Below are positions 11,927 through 24,300 of a stretch of 64,000 nucleotides of DNA, piece by piece. The position numbers and the translations under genes were made by a program. The DNA is taken from NCBI GenBank assembly GCA_016490735.1, contig JAEMWC010000005.1, positions 821,001-885,000 on the forward strand. The letters are read 5' to 3'. Below the pieces are notes generated by a model that did no database searches, was not told where the DNA came from, and saw only the letters and a program-made list of their open reading frames with translations. Position 1 is the stretch's first letter. Every line of letters starts with the position of its first letter. Origin of the DNA: Pachyseris speciosa. Its lineage: Eukaryota > Cnidaria > Anthozoa > Scleractinia > Pachyseridae.

Positions 11927-12479
11927 ATGGATTCCTTAAACATCTTTATATGCTTACTTCTTTTTTGCAACTTTCTTCGATGCTGGAGCTTAGAAAACAA
12001 GACAAAAGCCATCGACATAACAAGTAAACGCTCCCTTCTCAATTAAATGAAGCATCTCTCTTTTTATCGATTGCGTTTCATTGTAAAAAAAAAACACACT
12101 TCCATGACGTATTTTTCTTTTCGTATTGCTAAAACGTTTAGCTAACTGCTTCGAACCGTTGGGAATCTCCGATGGCAGAATTGAAGATTACCAGCTTGAC
12201 GTTCCGTCAGCATATAACAACGACTTTAAAACTTACGGCGCGCAAAGAGCGCGGCTGAATATGACAAGCTGGCCACCAGGATATCGCTCCGCGCCCGACA
12301 AAGCTGATAGTGCATGGTTAAAGGTAGAACTTGGGCATATTATGGTGATAACTGGCATTGCAACGCAAGGATACGGTGATACATCAGTGAGTGAGTGGCT
12401 AGAGAGTTACATACTATTGTACAGTCAAGGAGGAGATGATGACTTTTCCAACTTTATGGATACAAACGGTGAGCTCCAG
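11927..12479 (+). CDS. Exons 1-2: signal peptide and first half of discoidin domain
   Basis: Exon 1 (11927-12023) begins MDSLNIFICLLLFCNFLRCW, a clear secretory signal. Exon 2 (12142-12479) starts with a phase-1 join that creates TNCFEPLGISDG, the typical opening of an F5/8 type C domain, and continues with SAWLKVELG and an IATQG strand. The domain is cut after GELQ, and exon 3 resumes it. Such domains bind cell-surface carbohydrates or phospholipids. Confidence 0.88.
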
Positions 12480-15400
12480 GTAAGTTTAGTGAAATATTTT
12501 AACTTTATTGTTATTATTATTTTAATTTAACCAAGGCGCAGACTTCTTTCCGTGAACGAATGAAACTAGGTGATAATAAGTTCACCTTATTGCGTATTTT
12601 TTTAATGTTAAAAACCTACACAAAACGAGTTCAAATTTGTGTGTATTCTCATGAAAGCTTACATCCGTGAAGTTGGACATGACAAGCAATGTGTAGTGTC
12701 ACTATATTACTTAGATGCATAACATATTTCACCTTCAAAGCGACAAAGTAACAGCTTCGGGACGCCTTTAGCTGCTAATTCTCACGACAACTCTTGAATG
12801 AACTGGGAAATCTATCCCAGTGTGCTTACATCACGAATATTCAGTGCCTATTGTTGCACGTACTCTAGTTAATCTATATAAAGGCAACGAACGAAAGCGA
12901 GTGATATGCCATGCCCCTTGTATACTAGGGCGAACAGCCGCACTATTGCCTTTATGCATTCAAAACGACGCACTCAACTCGTGAGTTGGTGCCACCCTAA
13001 CCATATGAACTCTTTGACACGTAATAGTGGTTTAGTCTTCATTGGGTTTGTCCTGGTTTATTTGATTACAGGATAAAAGAATTGAACTTTGACGGTGGGC
13101 GAGATGAGATAAGATAAACTGGCCACTGCCTTGAGAGGGTTGTTGTGTGAAAAGTTAATTGAATCGCTCAGACGTTAGCCAGTTTTTTAAGACAGGTGCT
13201 AATACCCACAATTCTGTACCTAATTAAAGAGGGAGAAAAAAATATGACTTATCCAAACGAGGACTGTCTGATTCACTGTGTCTATAACTTAACTCGACGA
13301 CGCATTTGCTTCTTGCTGATCCAAAATCGTACAATGATACCGAGAAAAATAATATTTATAGACGATATTAGTTCAGACAGTGAGAGAATTATGTGATGTC
13401 GAACAATGCAAAACATGCTACAAACAAGCTTTGTCGCATGTTACGAATTGAACTTGTTTCAGTATATTATGAAATTTAACCTGGATGTATCAGTGTGTTG
13501 TTAATCAGAAGGAACACGACTGAAAGTCTCCTAAATCTTACCTAATACGTTAAGTAAGTATTTCATATTTTTGTGTGCGTGCACGTTCCTATGTGACAAA
13601 AGATTTTTGAAATGTCTTTTGTCACACTTCCACGCTTCAAATCAACTCAAATCAAATCAATTTATTTAAGCTCGATAGAGTGAGGAGTGGTTGCCCAGTC
13701 TCCTGAGCCGGGGGCTCATGTATTAAACGCTCGAGCATTTCAGATCGAATTGGAATTCAGAAGTGTTGGTTCTTGAGGGGAGGGGAAATCCGGAGTACCC
13801 GGAGTAAAACCTCTCGGGGCAGAGAAGAAAACCAACAACAAACTCTGAGACTTTGAAATGAGACTTTGAAGTCTCATTTGTCGTTTACACAAGTTTGATG
13901 AGAAATTTTGCCCGTTTTGTGAAATCATGGAAAAGATACCTTTCCATTTTTTTTATTATTCACTTGTTCAAAATTGCTTTCATGTAATTCTGGTGTGATA
14001 TATCAGATAAGTCTCATATTCGTCAGCCTCAATTTCATGTAACACGGGCGGTCGACTGGTACGAGCGGATCCGCGTACGCCTGAGTTGTTATTCTTTCGG
14101 TAAATAAATCCTTGTTGGGTCTCTTCACGTTCTTGTTGGGTCTCTTATTTTCGATAAGTAATGACACGATACGCTACATTTGGTTCTTGCAACGTTTTTT
14201 AAGCTATTTATTGTTTCCCGGAACCGTTCTGGGACGCGTTGTTTAATTGTTACCCGTTAGGTATGATTATGTACGTCACCTGGGACGATTGTTCGCCTCA
14301 AAGAAAACAGCTAGCGGAGAAACTTGAATTTGACTTTTTTGCAGCTTCCAAAAAATTAAAAGAATGTCACTTGTTACGGAGAATGAATGTTCTGATCTTG
14401 ACATCAAATTGTTTGAGACTTCATATTTTGTTCTTCGGCCAAAGAAAACAGGTTTGAAATAATTATGATGAATAATAAGAAAGTTAACCTATGATTGAGC
14501 GTCACATTGTACAAATGTTTTTTACTCAATTCAAGCCAAAAAAAGCATCTACGGAAACGTACTTTCAAAGAAGCGAATTTTTTTTACAAGGCAAATGGAT
14601 TCAAAAATGGATTGATTAATTTAACGGATATCGATCGATCTTCGAGCTACATAGTATTTAAGAAAATCAACTTGAAAATTAAGCTGACAACAGTTGCAAT
14701 TCTTCGCGCTTGATGATCAAACGTTGCACCAGAAACTTTTTTCGCAAAAACTGTCAAAAAAAAAGGTAAAACAAACAAGACACCCTCTTAATTCCTCGGT
14801 AAAACGTTTGAAGATAATGTTGTAAAGTGAATGGAAACAAAACAATCCTAACTATTTATTTAGAGAAAGAATTTTAAAAGGGCTGCAGTATTCTTTAATA
14901 AACCTATTGCTTAACACAAAATTTTCCCCGTGCGTTATCCCAAAACAACATGTTTCACGTTTAAAGGCGTGAAAACTATATTGTTTCTTGTATCAGAATG
15001 TGTGGCACCGAAAAATCAATGTTTTTCAAACAAAAATTAGAGCTGGTTGCCAATACCTGGTGCTTTGGTTTTATCAATTTAAGGAGCTCAAGAAAGACAG
15101 AAAACTGATATCATTTTTCAACAGCTTGCTTTTTGCCAAATAAGATAAGTTTCATTTATTACGTGTTAGTGCAAAAAGATTACAAAATTTGACCTGAATA
15201 AATGACATTTAACAATTATCCTGCGAAATGGCGTAGAATATCGCTAATACTTTGCTGACGAGGCCGTAGGCCGAATTGGCAAACATAAGGCGATATACCG
15301 CAAGACTGAGCGGAATAACTGATTTATTTTTTAACACATTGATGGCAAAAAACAGGTTACTGATTTTGTCACAGAAAAGATGTAATAGCCGCCATTTTCC

Positions 15401-18311
15401 TCTGCGGCACACGAAATTACGTATATCGCCAATCTCGTACCCAGAGTCCTCGGGCTGTTTGGTCAGCGGCTGGACGCCCGGTGAGACTCTGGGATTAGGA
15501 CCGGCCATTTTCCCAGAAAATCTGGGGTAAAACAATGGAAGCCGTTACGGGCCAGCCAATCAAAAAAATTGATTTTTTGCCATTATCCCGGAGTCTCTCC
15601 TGTCGACTAACCGCTGGCCAAAGAGCCTGAGGACTCTGGGTACGAGATTGGTATATCGCAGGATATCTGTTGCGGCGTACTTACGACGAATATTGCATGA
15701 GTGCATCATACCTGGACACTGTTTTAATGTGGTGAAAAAAAAAGAGACTTAATGCCCAAAAGTAAAGGAAACTGTTTTCAGATACTTTTCGTCAAAACAC
15801 CGGATTGTGGGGTTTGCGGATACCAATACTTTAATTTTCTTTTCTTTTGTTTTGCATGGTTTGGTTTATTGTTTGTTCTCTGAGCAGACATGTAATTGCA
15901 GTTAAGTCTTTTAATTATCGTTTGAGATTGCTTCAGTCATATACATGGCTATTTGTTAATTGTTTTTTTAGTGGTACATTTTCCCTCCATGAAAATAACT
16001 GATATTTGATATTATGAAATAGAATATTACCGAGGAAGGACATTTAAGAGGAAAATAGACAAAACAACCATCAGATAGTCTGCTGCTTTCGTTTTTTTTT
16101 TTATCATAATCAACTTATATTTTTCTCAGGAGTTTGGTGTATATATAGTTGTCTTGTGTCCGTCTTAAACATTGTGCTGTAATTAGAATCCATACCACCG
16201 TAAGCCTCTTAGACGAGCTCATTGGCCTCTTTCTTGGGCAAACACATATTCAGATTTGTTTAAATCAAAAAAGAGAGTCTTTAACCCCACAAGAGAGGGC
16301 ATATATACGGTTGGCACTTTTCTGAATCTCTGTTTTTTACCTAAAAAATTCACGACTAAAAGTTTTTACTTTTCATTTTAATTTTATTACATTTTCATTA
16401 CTTTCCAATCTCCTCTTTCTTTTCCAATCACTTCCAGAATCAAGGAGATTTAATACAATGCTTCGCTTTACATTTTTGGCTCAGTGTGAATAACGACATC
16501 TGAAAGTTGTTCCCAAATCGCGTAATACTTTTGACTTATATGACCAAAATTTTCTCTTAAAAGTCAGCATCATAACAATAAGTCCACAGAAGTCCACAGA
16601 ATCTCAGTCTGCTAACGTAACGTAGAATAACTCTTATACTAATCCTAAAAGTTTCTACAATCTACATCTATTTCTGACAGAATTTTAAAGGAAACTATGA
16701 CAGTAATTCAATTCAAGTTAACCGAGTGATTCTGCCGGTCAAGGCTCTGAGCTTGACACTGATGTCCTTTTTACTGCATAACAACTTCGCTTTGAGAATG
16801 GAGTTATATGGCTGTCGATCAGGTAAGCCTTCTACTTTGGTGTTGCCGTTTTTGTGGCCACTGCACTAAGCAGTAGCCTCTTTGTCATCAAGTTGTTTAT
16901 CCAAGTGTGACTAAAGGGTCGTGACGGCAAGATAGGCCTGCCAAGCGTGCGTGCAGTAGCCACATGCTCTCAACGAGTGCCTAAATTTAGTAAACAGCTT
17001 GGTCGTAGAATGCTGGTAAATAAAATAAGTTTTAAGCCCTAGCCAAACTTTCGAACAAAGTTAGACTCAACGTTCCAACTTTGCTCGATCCAACATTGTT
17101 CGACCGTTTGGCCGCCCATGTTGGATGATGTTCGTCCAACAATTTTTGCTCGATCAAATGTTGGATAGAGTTTGCTTTTGATCAAACATTATGTCCAACA
17201 ATTCTGTTCGACGAAAAAATGTTGCAGTATCCTAAAGTGAGTCACGTTCGCCCTGCTAACTAATCCCTTATCGCTATTTTGGTGCTCTGTTTGCAAATGT
17301 CTGGTTCAATATCGTTTAAAATTTCTGCGAACTGATCCGGGCTCATTCTCATCATTCCCTTAATCATCGCGGGTGCATCTTGCAATTATAACTGTAGAGT
17401 GGTATGGAAGAGTCATGAAACATGCCCTTTTCAACTCGTTCTCTTAACTATTCCAAGGTTTTTACTCCCTTGACACCGTCATTTACGTCCTCGAAGAACT
17501 CCAGTACATAAACATTACATGTAACGCCATAAAAGCGCTTTTCGTTTTCGTTTAAGCGCCATGTTCTGAATTAAATTTTGCGCCAACTTGTACCGGTAGC
17601 TTGTTTTGTCTACCAATGTTGGATAGTGTTTTGCCACTATCTCACCATTCACATCCAGCAATGTTGGATGTTGGATCCGACTTTGTTCGATAGTTTCACC
17701 AGGGCTTTAGTGTTGGAATCTCTGGTGTTTGAGGGAGGGCAAATTGTCACATAAAGTGGCATTCTGACCTGTAGTGGTTTTTAATGTTGAAAGAATTACA
17801 ACGAAATAACAAAGAAGAGCGGACGTTCGTGCTAAAAGCATTCAGCTTCAAACTTGTTATTTTGACATACAACCAAACAATGTTTGCTGTGTGCCACGTT
17901 AAGAATGTTCTTGATTTTGATTTTGTCCTCAAGACTAAAACTGATGCCCATGACACATAGTCCCTTTAACTAGTAAGACAGCATTCCTGAATGTTTGCGT
18001 CGTGATCGCGGGTTTTTCAACCAAAGCATCATCCTTTTCAGTGGGGATAGCTGCACAAACGGACCACTAACTTTTTATTGCAGTTGATCTATTTGTACTT
18101 TTTCCGTGCTTCAGATTATTACTTCGTGGCCTGGCTGATGCTGGCTAAGACACATTTCACAATTGATTCACTGGCATTTAGAATTGACCCAGATCGATGG
18201 AACACCATGGTTCATGACGTGGAACAGCAGGTAAAAGCAATAAGTTTTAATCAAAGTTGAGATAAGTTTGTCCCCGTAGCAATTTTTCTATGATATGCTA
18301 TCATGATCATG

Positions 18312-18352
<41 letters not shown>

Positions 18353-21300
18353 GCCGTCGTCGTCATCATCATCATCATCATCATCATTAGTCTGCGTAGC
18401 TGGCGGTTTTGTCGGGGAGCGCTCGAGCGAGAGGAGAATGGGGCGGAGCTCGTTCGCGCGCTCTTCGACAAAACCGCCAGCTACACAGGCTACATCATTA
18501 TCATTTTTTTAAAAAAACTTGTTTCTGTTTATTGAAATTCAAGTAGGAGTTACAAAATAAATAAAAACTATACATAAACACACATATCAACTTCCTCTGC
18601 TCGCATATAGCTTAGCTAATCGAGGCGGGCAGAGGAAAACAAACATAAGGTGATTCAGTAGGAAGAGACTAAAAAAAGGAAAGAAAAGGAAAGGAGAAGG
18701 AAGATAAATCTATTTAATCATCATCATCATCATCGTCATCATCGTCATCATCATCATCATCATCATCATCGTCGTCGTCGTCGTCATCATCATCATCATC
18801 ATCGTCGTCATCATCATCATCAGCTGAGCTGCCGTCTTATGCAGCTATAACTACACTTACTATTAAAAGCAACTATAAATAAACTTACTGAAGGTGTGAG
18901 TCACAGTTATGAAGACTACTTAAGAAGTCAGGTTGGTAGTCGTACCCATAACCTCTGCAATACCAGTGCAGTTCTCCACCAACTGAGCTAACAAGCCAAC
19001 AGGGAGCTGGTCATTTTGATGGTTCGTTACGTACTCATGAGTGATGAATATCAGATGTGTGAATGGAAATATGAAAATCATACATTTGGACTGCGGATTA
19101 AAGAATGAATATTTGAATGATCATCGCAGTTAGATCGATCATCGCAATCTTCATTCATTGATCGGCAATTCAAATATGTGATTTTCATATACTCATACTA
19201 AAACAATTTCTATTCTCAGAGTTAACACTACAACATACGGCCTCAGGTCAATGTCCTACTCGGTCGCTATAGCTGGGCCGGGGATTCGTTATCGGACATT
19301 GTTAAGTCCTCAACTACCTTGAACGTCTTTAGAGCGGCCATAACGAAAATAAGATTTTCTAATTTGAGGTTTAGTTAAATTTGTTAGCAATGAAAGTTGA
19401 TAGTGTCTCAGCTTTTGCTTTGTTTTGTTTTATTTAGCGGTTTTCAATTGAGTGTCGAAAGTGATTCTGGTTTTACTGTGGTTTTGCATTGCTTCGCTCT
19501 GTGATTGGCCAAGAAAACTCGCGCCACTTTCTCAACCAATGAGAAGCAAAACCAAAACCAATCGCGACTTGCACGCGCGTATTTTCCCGCCCTTTGCGCC
19601 GGCTGCATGTAATTGCTTCGCATTCTGATTGGCTCATTGCGTTATTTGCGATTGGCCAGAGTAATTGCTTTGGTTTTGGTTTTGGTTTTGGTTTTACGAC
19701 ACTCGATTGAAAAGCGCTCTAATAGCGTAATTTTTTTGCATTGTAAGTAGCTCCACCTAGGCTTTGTTTCTGTTTATGGTAAATTAGTTATTATCTTTAC
19801 TTAAAGGCCTAACAAACCCTGGACTGCTCAGAAGATAAATAAAGTTATACATTTATTCATTTACGTTTATTTTTCTTATTATTTAGGTTACGGATCTTTT
19901 AAAATCCACTCCTGGCTTTTTGAGTATTCGAGTGAAGAGGTTTAGGTAAGGCGATGGCAAAAACCTATAGTTGCACCAACCGCTTACAGGTTAATAAGTT
20001 GGAAAAATACAGATTTAATTTAACAGTTTGCGTTTCAGGCAAGTTTCGTAGTTTATCCTGACAGCTTATCAAATATTCTCTGCGTGAAAATAAGGTGGCA
20101 ACACTACTCGATTGCTCTATTTCTAGACTGCGTGGATCCCCTCTCCAACCCTAGTTCCCAAGGCCTATTCCCTCACTTGGGGCCGCCCAGCCCCCATATG
20201 AGGGAAAAGCCCTGGGAATGAGGTTGCCCCCTCTTCCCTTCCCTCCCTAGACCCCTCCCGGACGGACGGACGGATGGCTGAATTGATTGATTAATTGATT
20301 GATTGATTGATTGATTGGTTTACTGCTTGACTGTGTAGCTGGATCTTCCTCTTGCTTCCTTGATGTCTCCTTTGTCATTATCATCATCATCGTCGTCGTC
20401 ATCATTATTAGAGAGCTTTAGGAACAGGACGACGACGACAACCAAATCGTCATTTCAAAATATAACTCCTCCTTTTGTGATGCTTTCGCGATTATTCCAA
20501 TTTGTTTAACTTGGGGAATGCTGGCGAACTAAATTACTATAATAGGCGTTAAAGTAAGGAAAAAGGAAAGAAAATTTACTGTCATGAACTCCCGTTCTCG
20601 AGAAAAGCTAAAACTGAGTAATTTCACGTTGTTATTTGCAGAGGACGGCAAAGAAATGTACCCACAAAATGAAAAAAAGACTTATAGAACCATTTTCTGT
20701 GTTCATTAAACCCATTGTTTTGTGGTTGTCTCGCTGCCGTTGCCGTCCTCGTTGCTAAAGCGCTCTATTATCATCATCGATCATCATCCCGTTTTTCTTC
20801 ATTTTTCTTTCTTCGCTCCGTTATAACTGTTTACTTTACATTATAGTCCACAGGAGTCAGAAAAAAGCGGGGCTTTAGTAACAGCTGAGGTGGAGATCGA
20901 GTGCCTCCGATATAGCCAACCAAACCTGGTTACAAAGTTACGGGAAGAGATAACGTCTGGAGCAACAATATTCAACTCCAAATATCTCGAAATACAACAC
21001 ACAGGTGACTGAGTGTCTTCATTTTATAGCTATTGCAATAGTGCAAACTTAATCAGTTGATATTAATTTCTCACCAAATCAGTTGCTTTTATGCTATCAA
21101 AATCCTATTTAATCCGATTCATGACTGTAATAAATAAGAAAAGTGTTATTAATTAATCATTAATTAACCCGGAAGCTCTTGGAAAAGTATTGATTTTAAA
21201 CAAATATTTAGTTCTGCGCTTCGTAAATTCCAAATCATGAAGTGTAAAGGTTTTAAAATACAACACGCCGTCTCCTCTATCTTTTTAGCTTTTACTTAGA

Positions 21301-24300
21301 CTATGTAGAATTGTAGGTGACTATTGAAAAGCCCTGTTCAGGAATACTTCATAACGTATGCATGCATGTATGTATGTATGTATGTTTTTCTCACACACGA
21401 AACACCAGCACACCTCTCGCTTAGACGTATGATTGAGAACATAAGGGAACACTGGGAGGACGAACTGGATATAAATCTTTAGAGAAAATCCTATTTGTTA
21501 ATGTAGGTCTCCAGCAATCAGTAATACAAAGCAGATTGTCAGTGCTTTACTTCTCAGTCCTTCACTCTGTTCTGTGTAGCCGTGTTTAAGTCTCTTTGAA
21601 TCATAACAAGTAATACCTTGTTTTTAATTTTAGCTGACGAGGCAAACCTTGTTGTCAACGTTTCCTTGAACCTAATCAAGAACTTACAAGGCATCAAGGA
21701 AGTGTTACCAGACGAGTCATGCACACTTGAAGCAAATGTATCTTCACTCAGTGGCGCTGTCAACTCGTCCTTGGAAAAATACAAATTTAAATGGGAGATG
21801 TCGACTATTGATGAGGATACTGGGCAGTTTTCTCCTATTTTGGAGCTCTCGGATAAGGAAAGAAACATCACGATTAGTTCTGGGCATATGCCTGCAGGGC
21901 TCACTTTTGTGCGAGTGTCTGTGATCATGATGCCAAAAGAAACCACTGGTCCCGTTAATTACGACTTCGGCTTTATCAGAATACTTCCCCGTCTTAAAGT
22001 CTCAGTTGATGGACCAGTCATAGTGATAAAAGGCGGTGGTCCTGCTCGGTTAAACTCAGCGATCGAGGGTGTGCTGCAAGTTTCCTTTGGACACAAGGCC
22101 GAAAATGTCACATATTCGTGGTCTTGTACAGCTGAAAATTTCGTCTCATCCAACATGACAATCACAGAAAAATATAGAATCCAGAATACAACAGAGAATA
22201 CAGAATCGAGAATCCAGATGAATACCACGAAGTGCTTTCATCAGGAGGCCTTATATTCAGCCAGGAAACGAAGTCTGGTATTTAACCCTGATTTGTTGAT
22301 CTCAAATAGAACTTACACATTCCACGTAATGGCAGCCCAGGGACGCAGGTGTGTGATTGCATCTCACAAGCTTCGTGTGGACACAAACATCTCGCTTTTA
22401 ATAAAGTAAGAGGAGATCGCCTTTTTGCTTTTATATAAAAAAGACAACACCCCATAATGGCCCAACTTGTCACGTGAATGTAGCTACATGTTTGCCCCAA
22501 GCATTTGCCCGAGATTCAATTAAACTGGAGAAAAATGGACGATCCTTTCCCCTAAATGAGCTCACGTTTCACGTTTTTAAACATAACTTCTTGCTTTTGA
22601 GGTTGTCAGGGAAAGGGGACATTTCGCCTTTATCAGTGCTCTATGAAAACTGGCTTAGATTGTTGGTCCCTGAACTGCTGGGGTCTAAAATGAGGAATAT
22701 TTTATATCAAGTATTTTCAGATCATTCGTTATTTGTGACTGAAATTGGGAAATCTCCTGGTGGAATCAAATGCACGGTTCCGGTCTATGATGATGATGTG
22801 GATATACTTTTTCGAATACTGACCACATCAAGAAATATAGGTTGGATAAATGGGTGCATGTTCTAAAGTTTGATTAATGTTTCCAGCTTCCGGGATATTT
22901 CCCCAGGTAAAAATTTCAAGTTGTTTAAGGGTGGTTACTGACTAATGCTCTTCATTCTAACATTAACTTGTGTGTCGTAGGTGTGTGGCAAATTGTGAGA
23001 ACAAAGTCAGTACGAGAAGAAAACTGGTGCTCAAGACGCAATGCACAGGAATATCTTGTTCTGTTCTTTCAGTCTATCGTTGGTCTCTTTTCGTTCGGCT
23101 TGACATGGTTACCCATGAATCATGGAGTAAGATTGACAACCTCGACCATATAGCTTTGACATCACTTGACGGTCCCAACCTAGTGATAGGTGGCGCAGAA
23201 ACATCGAAAAACCACAGTTCTTTACTGGTTAAAAGAACTTACAAAGTACGCGTAATCGCTTGGATAGATGAGGAAATTTTTCAACCAGAAAGTTTTATTT
23301 TTCGCACCAATCTGCCGCCATCTAAGCAAGGAAACAATTCTGGTTGCTTTGTGGAACCCAGACGAGGAGAGGCAATCACCACGGAGTTTTCTGTCAAATG
23401 TGTCAACTGGATAGACAGCGACTGGCCGCTCAGTTATCAGTTTTCTTACCAAACAAAGTTTGGTGTTGTGGTGTTTCACTCAGGAAGGCAATCAAACGTC
23501 ACAACCGATCTCCCTTTAGGAAAACCGTCGAAAAACTACTCCCTTATTCTGCAGCTGGAGGTCATAGATTCATTGGGTGATTCTGCGGTAGAGTTCATCG
23601 GTGTCGAGGTACGCTTTCATGCGGTTCAAGTTTAAACACTTAAGTAAAGAACTACTAGTTGTATTCACTGGATGCCAAAATGTGATAATGCCCTGAGATG
23701 GGCATTTTTTAAACATGGTATCGTACAAGAAACGCCAGTTTACTATAGCAATAAAAATAATTAAGTATCGTTTAAACTTACACCGATAAATAATGAAGGC
23801 ATCATTATAGCCTAATACACCGATCTTCCAGTTTATCGACTAATAGGAAATTTCTCTGTTTAAAAGTATTGCGTAAATTTGTTGACAACAAGGGACAAAA
23901 AAATAAAAAAATCTGAATCATTGTTACAGATCCATTTAGGAATAGGTTAATTTTGTTACAGGCGCTTTAAGAGGACTGCCTACTGTTACTTGCCCTATCC
24001 AAAGCCTGTATTATTTAAACAAAGTTACACGCGCCGATGGCATGATGCTTTATTCTACGCTTTTCAAAAACCGGATACGGTGCAAACACGAGCTATTGCC
24101 AGGATCGGACGCGACTTCCCAGCTGTGACAGATCCAACAATTATGTGAAAATGAGGTGTAAATGTTTCTGTGTTATAGATTTTCTTTCTTTCTTTTTAAT
24201 TTTTCAGGTTAGGCCACCCAAGGCCTCCAGCATGGAGGACTCCAAGGGCAAGCTGGATAATCTCTTAGACTCTGGAAACGTGGAAAAGGCCATGCAATTG

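Noticed and set aside
15209..15535. Overlapping 108-codon and 84-codon frames on both strands
   Set aside because: They run partly through a MITE and are mirror images of one another, with no family match.
18084..18114. Alternative, longer exon 4 of the polycystin-like gene
   Set aside because: An acceptor at 18083 is plausible, but it would enter in phase 0 whereas exon 3 ends in phase 1.
18290..18535. Frames with poly-His and poly-Ile
   Set aside because: They translate the CAT microsatellite and the adjoining foldback.
20847..20853. Alternative acceptor for exon 5
   Set aside because: Starting at 20847 after exon 4 leads to a stop within about 14 codons; 20854 stays open.
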